From contig CAZUYD010000022.1 in the NCBI GenBank assembly GCA_964624825.1, positions 1-30,067 on the forward strand: a DNA stretch of 30,067 nucleotides. Direction: 5' to 3'. Positions within the stretch are counted from its first letter, which is position 1. Each line of letters starts with the position of its first letter. Of the stretch, positions 1 through 7,218 are shown one piece after another. The stretch is from Enorma sp964624825 (GTDB lineage Bacteria; Actinomycetota; Coriobacteriia; Coriobacteriales; Coriobacteriaceae). Position numbers and translations under genes: made by a program. The notes under the pieces were generated by a model. That model had not been told where the DNA came from, ran no database searches, and saw only the letters and a program-made list of their open reading frames with translations.

Positions 1-98
1 ACGTGGGGCCGGTCATGGCCAAGCTTCGCGAGACGCTGACCGGAATCCAGGACGGCGAGATCGAAGCTCCCGAGGGTTGGATCGTCAAGGTCGCCTAG
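1..98 (+). CDS. ilvE: C-terminus of probable branched-chain-amino-acid aminotransferase (partial)
   Basis: Only the last 31 codons are inside the window (reading frame begins at base 3, stop TAG at 96-98). The tail reads GPVMAKLRETLTGIQ followed by an acidic stretch and GWIVKV. This resembles the C-terminus of PLP-dependent branched-chain aminotransferases, which carry a GP(V/I)xxKLxxTLTGIQxGE...GW motif. The family interconverts Leu, Ile and Val with their 2-oxo acids in the cytoplasm. The call rests on this short motif alone; the catalytic lysine and cofactor residues lie upstream of the window. Confidence 0.65.
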   Translation, partial: VGPVMAKLRETLTGIQDGEIEAPEGWIVKVA

Positions 99-164
99 CC
101 ATTCACCTGCCATGCGGCGATCTCATACAGGTGCTCGATTGCCGCCCATAGCTACCTGCAAGTC

Positions 165-193
165 GGCAGTTTAGCGTTAGGCGTTGAACTGCC
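165..193. other. Inverted repeat GGCAGTT/AACTGCC
   Basis: Perfect 7-bp arms (165-171 and 187-193) flank a 15-nt loop about 70 bp after the aminotransferase stop. It could act as a weak terminator for that gene, but no T-run follows. The rest of 99-306 holds no convincing gene. Confidence 0.3.
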
Positions 194-268
194 AACTGCG
201 ACCTCGGCCGCCGTCGGTTAGCGCGCATCCTCTGTTGTAAGGTTCGAATCCCCGCACGCGGCAGCAAG

Positions 269-297
269 AAGCCCGCCGCCGTGCAGGCAACGGGCTT
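269..297 (-). terminator. Hairpin downstream of tRNA-Ser
   Basis: AAGCCCG (269-275) pairs with CGGGCTT (291-297) around a 15-nt loop. On the minus strand it begins 9 nt after the CCA end of the tRNA and is followed by CTTGCTGC, only a weak U-tract. It is a plausible terminator for the tRNA-Ser transcript by position, but not a textbook one. Confidence 0.4.
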
Positions 298-306
298 GGA
301 ATCGGG

Positions 307-396
307 TGGCGGAGAGAGGGGGATTCGAACCCCCGAGACGCTTGCGCGCCTAACGGTTTTCAAGACCGCCGCATTCAACCGCTCTGCCATCTCTCC
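307..396 (-). tRNA. tRNA-Ser (anticodon UGA)
   Basis: The minus strand reads a 7-bp acceptor stem (GGAGAGA pairing with TCTCTCC), an anticodon loop CTTGAAAAC with anticodon TGA, a long variable arm typical of serine tRNAs, and the T-arm GGTTCGAATCC. The discriminator is G and CCA is encoded (307-309), giving about 90 nt in all. A -10-like TATCAT sits on the minus strand at 407-412, a few bases upstream of the 5' end, with only a poor -35. The gene lies head to head with the deaminase/kinase ORF at 448. Confidence 0.95.
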
Positions 397-447
397 ATGC
401 GAAGTAATGATAGCATCGAATGAAGCCGATGGGCAGAAGGGACTTGC

Positions 448-2472
448 ATGGAACGCGAACGCACCGAGCCGGCGATTGCCGATGTGCCCGCTGGCGAGCA
501 AGGCGGCGTTGGGGACGAGCGCTTCATGCGTGAGGCGATCTTTGAAGCCGAGCGTGCCGCTGCAGCGAGCGAGGTTCCCGTCGGTGCGGTGGTCGTGTAT
601 AAGGGCGCGATCATCGCGCGCGCCCACAATCGACGCGAGCTCGATGAGGACCCATCCGCCCATGCGGAGTTCGCCGCGATGCTCGAAGCCTCGCGGGTGC
701 TCGGGCGATGGCGGCTTACCGGCTGTACCGTGTACGTGACCCTCGAACCGTGTCTCATGTGCGCCGGCCTCATGGTAAACAGCCGCATCGACCGGTGCGT
801 GTTTGGCGCGGCGGATCCCAAGGCGGGTGCGACGGGCACGCTCTACCACGTGAACAACGATCCGCGTTTGAACCATTCGTTCGAGGTGACGGCTGGCGTT
901 TTGGCAGATGAATGCGCGCAGCTTCTCGCCTCGTTTTTCGCGCGCCTGCGTACCGGTGAGCGCGCCTGCGGCGACGCTCACGATGAGAAGCATGCGCGTG
1001 TAGAGAAGACATATGCACGGGAAGGGGTGCGTGCGCGGGGCGAGGAGCGCGCCCCGCGCGTGCTCCTCGCGATCGATGCCTTCAAGGGTTCTGCCGCGCG
1101 GGGCGATTCTGCCGTGTGCGCCGTGCCTGCTATGAATATCGACCCTTCTGTGGGTGCCGCATCTACCGTAAGCACCGGCTCTGCCGCGTCCGCGGTACGG
1201 GTGGGCGCCGCCTCTGTCACGAGCGCCGAGGTTGAGGAATGGGTAGCTGAGGGCGTCACGCGCGCATGCCCTCGCGCGCGGGTCACCGCGTTGCCGGTGG
1301 CCGATGGGGGAGCGGGAACCGTCCAGGCGCTGCACGCCGCGCTCGGCGGCGAGATAATCACGGCATCTGTGCGCGGCTCTCTGGGCGAGGCGGTTCAGGC
1401 ATCGTATCTGTTAGCCGACGGGGCTGGCGGCGCATTCGCCGCCATCGAGGTGGCCGAGGTCGCAGGCATCGAACGTTTTCCACTCACCCACGAGGCGGCG
1501 ATGCGCGCTTCGACGTACGGCGTGGGAGAGCTCTTGCTCGACGCGTTGGCGCGCGGTGCCCGCACGGTCTATTTCGCCGTCGGCGATGGCACCACAAACG
1601 ATGGCGGCGCGGGGTTCCTGCAGGCCATCGGGGCGAAGCTGCTCGATGCGCAGGGCGACCCCATTGTTCCCGGCCTTGCGGGATTGCGTGACGTGGAGCA
1701 TATCGATCTGCGCGATGCGTGCGCCGCATTGGGCTCATGCGAGGTCGTGGTGCTTTCTGATGCAGACATCCCGCTGGTGGGCGCGCGCGGTGCGTTGAAG
1801 ATGCATGGCGCGCAGAAAGGCCTGCTCGCACCAGACCATGCAGAAGCGCCTGATTCAGGCATAGGCGCCGCAGCCTACGTCGATACGATGGCTCATGCAG
1901 GCAGCGACCGGCTCGACCTTGACGCGTATGACCGGTGGATGATCGCCTACGGTCGTGCGCTCGACTCGGCGCGCCATGCACTCGATACGGAACACGGCGT
2001 TTTCGAAGCAGAGCGCCGTGCGGAACGTGGCGGACGCCCGCACTTCGCGTCCGTTCTCGGCGTTCCGGGCGCCGGTGCAGCGGGCGGTCTTGGTGCGGCG
2101 ATGCTCGCGCTGGGCGCACGTCTGACGCCGGGGGCATCAGCCGTGCTCGATCTTATCGGGTTTGATGAAGCGCTTTCCACGGCAGATGTGCTCATCACGG
2201 GCGAGGGATTCATGGGCGAACGAGTCGCTCGCGGCAAGATATCGGCCAGCGCGGCGGCTCGTGCGAAGCGCCGCCATGTTCCCGTCATCGCGGTGGTGGG
2301 CGCGCGCACCGATACCCTCGGCGACGCCTACCAGGCGGGAATCGATTTGGTTCTGCCCGCTATCCGCTGCCCCATGGCGCTCGAGCAAGCGCTTTCACCT
2401 GAAGAAATGCGCGCAAATCTGCGCACCGCCGGCGAAGCCGCCATCCGCGCATATCTGCTTCGCTCATGGTAG
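448..2472 (+). CDS. Fusion protein: TadA-type tRNA adenosine deaminase + glycerate 2-kinase
   Basis: 674 aa. Residues 25-165 are a complete TadA/CMP-dCMP deaminase domain. They carry PVGAVVV, the catalytic HAE (72-74), PCLMC (101-105) and the usual LNHSFEV...DECAQLL C-terminal helix. TadA makes inosine-34 in tRNA-Arg(ACG). Residues 166-204 are a charged linker. Residues 205-674 match the GarK/GlxK glycerate kinase family: LLAIDAFKGS (206-215), VADGGAGT (284-291), NDGGAG (384-389), GARGA...GAQKG (445-458), GAGAAGGLGA (541-550) and ITGEG (583-587). This family makes 2-phosphoglycerate from glycerate and ATP. A roughly 43-residue Ala/Ser/Val low-complexity insert (216-258) interrupts the kinase N-terminus. 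ITGEG is followed by FMGERVARGK where the family usually has an RxD-type segment. The start is ATG 448 with AGAAGG at 435-440. No stop or alternative SD separates the domains, so the ORF really is continuous here. Both activities are inferred from motifs. Confidence 0.85.
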   Translation: MERERTEPAIADVPAGEQGGVGDERFMREAIFEAERAAAASEVPVGAVVVYKGAIIARAHNRRELDEDPSAHAEFAAMLEASRVLGRWRLTGCTVYVTLEPCLMCAGLMVNSRIDRCVFGAADPKAGATGTLYHVNNDPRLNHSFEVTAGVLADECAQLLASFFARLRTGERACGDAHDEKHARVEKTYAREGVRARGEERAPRVLLAIDAFKGSAARGDSAVCAVPAMNIDPSVGAASTVSTGSAASAVRVGAASVTSAEVEEWVAEGVTRACPRARVTALPVADGGAGTVQALHAALGGEIITASVRGSLGEAVQASYLLADGAGGAFAAIEVAEVAGIERFPLTHEAAMRASTYGVGELLLDALARGARTVYFAVGDGTTNDGGAGFLQAIGAKLLDAQGDPIVPGLAGLRDVEHIDLRDACAALGSCEVVVLSDADIPLVGARGALKMHGAQKGLLAPDHAEAPDSGIGAAAYVDTMAHAGSDRLDLDAYDRWMIAYGRALDSARHALDTEHGVFEAERRAERGGRPHFASVLGVPGAGAAGGLGAAMLALGARLTPGASAVLDLIGFDEALSTADVLITGEGFMGERVARGKISASAAARAKRRHVPVIAVVGARTDTLGDAYQAGIDLVLPAIRCPMALEQALSPEEMRANLRTAGEAAIRAYLLRSW

Positions 2473-2635
2473 CGTTGCCGAGCCGATTGACCGGGCGGCG
2501 CGGCCAGCCAAGCACTCGGGTTCGTCATGCTCTAGCAACGCATAGCGCATATGCGGCCATCGCAAATTAGAAGACCTCTAACAAAACCGAGCCAAAAGCC
2601 AATGTTCGCGAGAGATCCTCTCAGCGGCAATTCTG
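2473..2635. other. Convergent intergenic spacer
   Basis: 163 bp between converging genes. GCGTTGC (2472-2478) and GCAACGC (2535-2541) form 7-bp arms 56 nt apart, and GAGAG/CTCTC arms occur near 2609-2621. No T-tailed terminator or further gene is visible. Confidence 0.3.
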
Positions 2636-4570
2636 CTAACACCGCGCTGTCCTGTCGTCTCGCGCGCGGTCGCTTCTCGCGCGGTCGCCTCGCGCGCTCG
2701 CGAGAGCTGAGCTGGCGAACTGCGCATCGTAGAGCTCGGCGTATGCGCCATGCTGCTCAAGCAGCTCATCATGCGTGCCTCGTTCGATGATCCGGCCATC
2801 GCGCATCACCAGAATGCAGTCCGCGTTGCGGATGGTGCTCAGGCGATGCGCCACGATGAAGCTCGTGCGTCCCGCGGTGAGCTCGTCAAAGGCAGCCTGC
2901 ACCTGCGATTCGGTGCGCGAGTCGATGGAGCTCGTCGCCTCGTCGAGCAGCAGGATCGCCGGGTCGGTCAACATGACGCGCGCGATGCACAGCAGCTGCT
3001 TTTGGCCTTGGCTGAACGTGCCGCCGTCCTCGGGGATGACCGTGTCGTACCCCTGGGGCAGCGCGCGGATAAACGAGTCGGCGTGGGCGCGCTCTGCGGC
3101 GGCGACAACCTCCTCGCGCGTCGCATCGGGCTTGCCATATGCGATGTTATCGTGCACCGTTCCCTCAAACAGCCAGGTATCTTGCAACACCATGCCGAAC
3201 GCGCGGCGCAGGCTTCGCCGCGTGATTCGCCGGGTGTCGAGACCATCGACGCGAATCGACCCCACGTTGACATCGTAGAATCGCAGCAGCAGGTTGATGA
3301 GGGTCGTCTTGCCGCATCCGGTAGGGCCGACCAGCGCGAGGCGCATCCCCGGCTTCGCGTGCGCGCAAATATCATGCAGGAGCGGGCGGTCGGGAACGTA
3401 CGAGAAGCCCACGCGGTTCAGCTCGACTTCGCCGCGCGGCTCAGCCAGTTCGCGCGCATCGGTGGCATCGGGTTTCTCTTCGGCGGCATCGAGCAGGGCA
3501 AACAGACGCCGTGCGGAAGCGTACGCGGTCTGAATCTGCGTGATGACGCCCGTTACCTCGTTGAACGGTTTGGTGTATTGGTTCGCATACGAGAGGAACG
3601 TTTGCACCGCGCCCACCGTGAGCGTATCGGGCACGCCGGTTATCACGCAGGCGCAACCGATGATCGCCACGACCGCATAGATGACGTTGTTCACGAAGCG
3701 CGTCCCCGGGTTCGAAAGCGAGCTCAGGAACTGCGCGCGCTCGCCCGCGGTATACAGCTCGCGGTTGATCGCGTCGAAGTCCCGTTGCGCCCGGTCGCCG
3801 AACGCGAATGCGTCGACGAGTTTCTGGTTGCCGACCAGCTCCTCGACATACCCGCCCAGCTGACCTTGGATGCGCTGCTGCGCGGTGAAGCTGCGGTTAG
3901 AGAACCGCGCGATGAGCGATGCCGCGAGCACCGAAAGCGGCGTCACCAACACCACGACCACCGCCATGGGCACCGAAAGGGAGAGCATGAACACGAGCGT
4001 GCCCACAATGGTCACCACGCCGCCGAACAGCTGCGTGAGCCCTTGAAGCAGGCCGTCGCCCACCTGGTCGACATCGTTTACCACGCGGCCGATGAGGTCG
4101 CCGTGCGCATGGCCGTCGATAAACGCGAGGGGCATGCGGAAGAGCTTGTTGTTTGCCTCGATGCGCATGTCGCGCACTACCTCATATGAGAGGCGGTTCA
4201 CGCAGTAACCCTGGAGCCACTGGAAGCCCGCCGCGCAGACGATCACGATGGCAAGCTGCTCGAGCAAAGGCAGCAGCGCGTCGAAGTTCACGGCGCCTGC
4301 CGAGACGATGAGGTCGATTCCGCGGCCGGTTAGAATGGGTACGTAGAGCTGCAATATCACCGACGCGGCAGCCGCGATGAACGACACGGCGCATGAAAGC
4401 GCGTGGGGGCGCACGTAGGCGAGCAGACGGCGCGTCACCTCGAGGGCGCTATAGCGTTGGGCATCGCCGATATCCTGACGCGGATCTGAGCCGCCCGAAT
4501 CGCCGTCCTGGCCGGAAATACTCGCGGCAACGGTGGCGACAGACCCTACCGACTCATACGGGTTGCTCAT
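2636..4570 (-). CDS. ABC exporter half-transporter, subunit with degenerate signature motif
   Basis: 644 aa, about 60 longer than typical owing to a non-conserved N-terminal tail (1-40). An ABC transmembrane type-1 domain spans about 45-365. The nucleotide-binding domain has Walker A GPTGCGKT (415-422), the Q-loop in VLQDTW, Walker B ILLLDE (539-544, catalytic Glu present) and H-loop His575 in IVAHRLST. The signature reads FSQGQ (519-523) where LSGGQ is canonical. In heterodimeric exporters such as TM287/288 a deviant signature in one subunit faces the degenerate site of its partner, and the upstream gene supplies exactly that partner. Start ATG (4568-4570) overlaps the upstream stop as ATGA, so translation is coupled. 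It probably exports drugs, lipids or peptides across the cytoplasmic membrane; the substrate cannot be read from sequence. Confidence 0.92.
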   Translation of the reverse strand: MSNPYESVGSVATVAASISGQDGDSGGSDPRQDIGDAQRYSALEVTRRLLAYVRPHALSCAVSFIAAAASVILQLYVPILTGRGIDLIVSAGAVNFDALLPLLEQLAIVIVCAAGFQWLQGYCVNRLSYEVVRDMRIEANNKLFRMPLAFIDGHAHGDLIGRVVNDVDQVGDGLLQGLTQLFGGVVTIVGTLVFMLSLSVPMAVVVVLVTPLSVLAASLIARFSNRSFTAQQRIQGQLGGYVEELVGNQKLVDAFAFGDRAQRDFDAINRELYTAGERAQFLSSLSNPGTRFVNNVIYAVVAIIGCACVITGVPDTLTVGAVQTFLSYANQYTKPFNEVTGVITQIQTAYASARRLFALLDAAEEKPDATDARELAEPRGEVELNRVGFSYVPDRPLLHDICAHAKPGMRLALVGPTGCGKTTLINLLLRFYDVNVGSIRVDGLDTRRITRRSLRRAFGMVLQDTWLFEGTVHDNIAYGKPDATREEVVAAAERAHADSFIRALPQGYDTVIPEDGGTFSQGQKQLLCIARVMLTDPAILLLDEATSSIDSRTESQVQAAFDELTAGRTSFIVAHRLSTIRNADCILVMRDGRIIERGTHDELLEQHGAYAELYDAQFASSALASARGDRARSDRARDDRTARC

Positions 4571-6420
4571 CGCGCGCCTCCCTCAACCGCCGCGTTCGGG
4601 AGCTGCCCGATCCTTGCGCTCCCCGTGTCCTCGCTCGATTCATCCAGCCCGAGCTCTTCGCGCTTGAGCTGGGAAAGGCATATCTCCCGGTAGACATCGC
4701 AGGTTTTGAGCAAGTCCTCGTGCGTGCCCAGGCCGACAACCTGTCCGCGGCGCATCACGCAGATGAGGTTGGCGTCGCGCACCGATGAGACGCGCTGCGA
4801 CACGATAACCGTGGTGAGCGGCACGCTCCCTTTGCCGCGATGCTCGATGCTCCTGCTGCGCGCGCGAATAGCCCGGCGCAGCGCCGCATCGGTTTTGAAG
4901 TCGAGCGCCGATGCGGAATCGTCCAGAATGAGCAAAGGCGGTTCTCCCACCAGCGCGCGGGCGATGGTCAGGCGCTGCCGTTGACCGCCCGAGAAGTTCT
5001 TGCCGCCCGCCTCAACCGGGCTGTCGAGCCCTGCCGGCAACGTGCGCACGAAATCTGCCGCCTGAGCGCATGCGAGCGCATCCCAAAGCTCCTCGTCGGA
5101 TGCATCCTCCTTGCGCCAGCACAGGTTCGAGCGAATCGTCCCCGACACCAGCGAGGCGTTTTGCAAAACGATGCCCACCACGTGGCGAAGTTGCTTGAGC
5201 GGCCATGCGCGCACGTCGGTGCCCATGACCTCAACCGAGCCGGCGGTGACGTCGTACAGGCGCGGGATGAGCGAGACGAGCGTCGTCTTTCCCGACCCGG
5301 TGCCACCGATGATGCCGAGCGTCTGGCCGGGCTGCACCTCGATGGTCGCGCCATCGACCGCGTTCAGGCGCGAAGCCGGGTACGCATAGCACGCTCCATC
5401 CAGCCGCAGCGCGGGGGCGCCGGCGGCTACCGCCGCACCCACATCGACCGGGGCGGCTTCCTCGTCCGTCACCGCCGGCGTGCACGCCAGCACTTCGTTC
5501 ACGCGCGCGGCCGAAGCGCTCGCCCGCGTGAACACCACGACCAGGTTCGCCACATACACGATGGAGAGCAGCGTCTGGGTCATGTAGTTCACAAACGCCA
5601 TGACCTCGCCCTGCGTGAGCGCGCCCACGTTGACCTGGACTCCGCCCGCCCACAGGATCGCGCAGACGCCCAGGTTCATAACGAGGAAGGTGACCGGGTT
5701 CAGCACCGACGAGAGCCTGCCCACAGAGATTGCGGTCTCTGCCTGGTCGAACGCTGCGGCACGGAACCGCTCGCGCTCGTGCTCCTCGCGAACGAACGCC
5801 CGAATCACGCGCGCGCCCGAAAGCCCTTCGCGCGCAATGAGGGCGATGCGGTCGAGGTTGACCTGCATGCTGCGGTAATACGGCAGCGAGCGCGCCATGA
5901 CCACCCAGAACACGATGCCGATCAGCGGCGTCGAGATGAGGAAGATGATGCCGAGCTTGAGGTCGATGAGCAGCGCAGCCACCATGGATCCCACCGCCAG
6001 AAACGGCCAGCGGATGAGCTGCCTAATACCCAGCGCCACCGCAAGCTGCACCTGGTTGACGTCGTTGGTGATGCGGGTGATGAGCGACGGCGTGCCGAAG
6101 CGGTCGAGCTCGGCGGCGGATAGACGGTTGACGGCGCGATAGAGATCCCGGCGGATGTCGGTTCCCATGCCCTGCGACGCGCGCGACGCCATCTTCTGGC
6201 ATACGAGGGCTAGGCATATCCCTGCGACCGCCATGCCGATGAGCAGCGCCCCGTAGCGAAGCACCGTCGCAAGGTCGCGCACGCCGATGCCCTCGTCGAT
6301 CATCCGTGCGATGACGATCGGTGTAAACAGGTCGAAGAACACTTCGATCAGTTTGCATAGAGGCCCTATGATGAATGACCGGCGATACGCGCCGGCGAAT
6401 TGCTTGAGCAGCGAAATCAT
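4567..6420 (-). CDS. ABC exporter half-transporter, subunit with degenerate ATPase residues
   Basis: 617 aa from the chosen start ATG at 6418-6420, which has GAGAGG about 8 nt upstream. The open frame extends back to 6486, but that part has no SD and lacks family similarity. The membrane domain spans about 15-310. The nucleotide-binding domain has Walker A GGTGSGKT (372-379), Q-loop VLQNAS, a canonical FSGGQ signature (476-480) and Walker B LLILDD. Asp501 stands where the catalytic Glu is expected, and Gln542 (SQRVSS) replaces the H-loop His. These two substitutions are known hallmarks of the noncanonical half of heterodimeric exporters. The downstream subunit has intact Glu/His but a deviant signature, so the pair makes one active and one degenerate site. 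It is the first gene of the two-gene operon, below the SRP RNA. Confidence 0.92.
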   Translation of the reverse strand: MISLLKQFAGAYRRSFIIGPLCKLIEVFFDLFTPIVIARMIDEGIGVRDLATVLRYGALLIGMAVAGICLALVCQKMASRASQGMGTDIRRDLYRAVNRLSAAELDRFGTPSLITRITNDVNQVQLAVALGIRQLIRWPFLAVGSMVAALLIDLKLGIIFLISTPLIGIVFWVVMARSLPYYRSMQVNLDRIALIAREGLSGARVIRAFVREEHERERFRAAAFDQAETAISVGRLSSVLNPVTFLVMNLGVCAILWAGGVQVNVGALTQGEVMAFVNYMTQTLLSIVYVANLVVVFTRASASAARVNEVLACTPAVTDEEAAPVDVGAAVAAGAPALRLDGACYAYPASRLNAVDGATIEVQPGQTLGIIGGTGSGKTTLVSLIPRLYDVTAGSVEVMGTDVRAWPLKQLRHVVGIVLQNASLVSGTIRSNLCWRKEDASDEELWDALACAQAADFVRTLPAGLDSPVEAGGKNFSGGQRQRLTIARALVGEPPLLILDDSASALDFKTDAALRRAIRARSRSIEHRGKGSVPLTTVIVSQRVSSVRDANLICVMRRGQVVGLGTHEDLLKTCDVYREICLSQLKREELGLDESSEDTGSARIGQLPNAAVEGGAR

Positions 6421-6498
6421 GCGCAAGCCCTCTCGAATGCACCACGGTGGTCTAGCGTCAGGCATTAGGGTACCACGCGACGGCAAAGCGCCCCGTAC

Positions 6499-6595
6499 GC
6501 TCGATGGATCCGGGTGCCCGGCAGAGGCTCCTTATGGCTGCTTCCTCCCGGACCTGACCAGATTCGGAACGTATCGTCACCCGAACCCATCGAAC
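6499..6595 (-). ncRNA. ffs: Signal recognition particle RNA (small bacterial 4.5S type)
   Basis: On the minus strand the sequence contains the conserved SRP domain IV core GGTCAGGTCCGG and GGAAGCAGCC (about 6536-6560). The ends pair over a long stem: CGATGGGTTCGGGTG near the 5' end with CACCCGGATCCATCG near the 3' end. The length is about 97 nt, as expected for small SRP RNAs without an Alu domain. The RNA binds Ffh and targets membrane proteins to the Sec translocon. Ends are estimated from the terminal pairing. It lies about 80 nt upstream of the ABC exporter genes in the same orientation. Confidence 0.93.
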
Positions 6596-6613
6596 GCGCA
6601 GAGCGCTGAAGCT

Positions 6614-6642
6614 ATGGTACCCGCTTTTGCCCCGTTCGTCGA
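6614..6642 (-). promoter_or_regulatory. Putative promoter of SRP RNA
   Basis: The minus strand has TCGACG (6637-6642), a 17-nt spacer and TACCAT (6614-6619). The start would fall near 6607, about 12 nt before the mature SRP RNA. The match to the -35/-10 consensus is moderate. Confidence 0.4.
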
Positions 6643-7218
6643 GGAGCAATCTTGCGAAGCGGTGCCTGTGGCAAGCGGTAGCGCTGGTACATGCCGCGGC
6701 AGGATTTACGAACAGCCGTCGTGGGAGCGGCCGCGAGCGCTGCTGGGGTGTTCAGAGCGGCTCATCTCGTTTTCCCGCGCCGAGCGGTAAGGTGTTTTTC
6801 GCCTATGCGATCTGCGCTCGCGCCGTATCGTCCGCGCGCGCGGGCAGGGGATCGCGCGGTGCGCGCGGGCCTCAAGTACTCGATAGCGGCGCCATGCATG
6901 CTACCGCGGGCTCGCAACAAAATCTGTGTTTCCCAACTCAGATGGGCGGAACGAGTTTGTGAAATACAGAATCTATAAACCGGTGACTATCAAATCAAGG
7001 AGTATCGATTGTTCTTCTTGAAGCATGTGAAACTCACATAATCCCTCGTATTCGGTGCTGGCCGATGGCACGTTGCTCAAGGTGCGCCGCTCAGCGGCAG
7101 AAATCTGCCTTTCACAGAATAGATTCTTCAAAACACAGAATTTATTACCCAAACACAGGTTATTCTCCTACACTTCATCGCAAGGGCAGAGCGATCTGCT
7201 AATGGCTAAGGAGGTAGC
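6643..7218 (+). other. Divergent intergenic regulatory region
   Basis: About 575 bp without a convincing long gene. The part from 6643 to about 6910 is GC-rich and featureless apart from open frames with no family similarity. From about 6911 composition shifts to AT-rich and holds the CACAGAAT-type repeats, a possible 10-codon leader ORF (7009-7041), adjacent small palindromes (GCCGC tca GCGGC at 7086-7098; GGCAGAAATCTGCC at 7096-7109) and the SD of the sugar operon. A -10-like TATAAA (6974-6979) overlaps one repeat. Confidence 0.5.
6916..7166 (+). promoter_or_regulatory. Array of CACAGAAT-type repeats, probable operator sites of the sugar operon
   Basis: Plus-strand copies are AAATACAGAATCTATA (6962-6977), TTTCACAGAATAGATT (7110-7125), AAACACAGAATTTATT (7131-7146) and AAACACAGGTTATTCT (7151-7166). 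An inverted copy, AAACACAGATTTTGTT, lies at 6916-6931. The last three plus-strand copies start 21 and 20 bp apart, about two helical turns, so a protein would bind them on one DNA face. The array ends 52 bp before the first operon gene. Direct-repeat operators of this kind are known for DeoR-family repressors, and a DeoR gene follows the operon. The pairing of regulator and site is inferred. Confidence 0.6.

Noticed and set aside
235..263. tRNA-like 3' fragment containing GGTTCGAATCC
   Set aside because: The putative T-stem has two mismatches and no matching 5' acceptor or anticodon arm is present upstream. At best it is a degenerate remnant, so it is not listed as a gene.
103..1335. Long minus-strand open frame opposite the TadA/kinase gene
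   Set aside because: It is a shadow produced by GC-rich codon usage, crosses the tRNA-Ser gene, and has no SD or family motif.
2750..4189. Long plus-strand open frame opposite the ABC exporter gene
   Set aside because: Arg/His-rich composition with no recognisable domain; the minus-strand gene has all ABC motifs.
6627..6978. Short plus-strand open frames before the sugar operon
   Set aside because: They lack SD sites and family similarity and run into the operator repeats.
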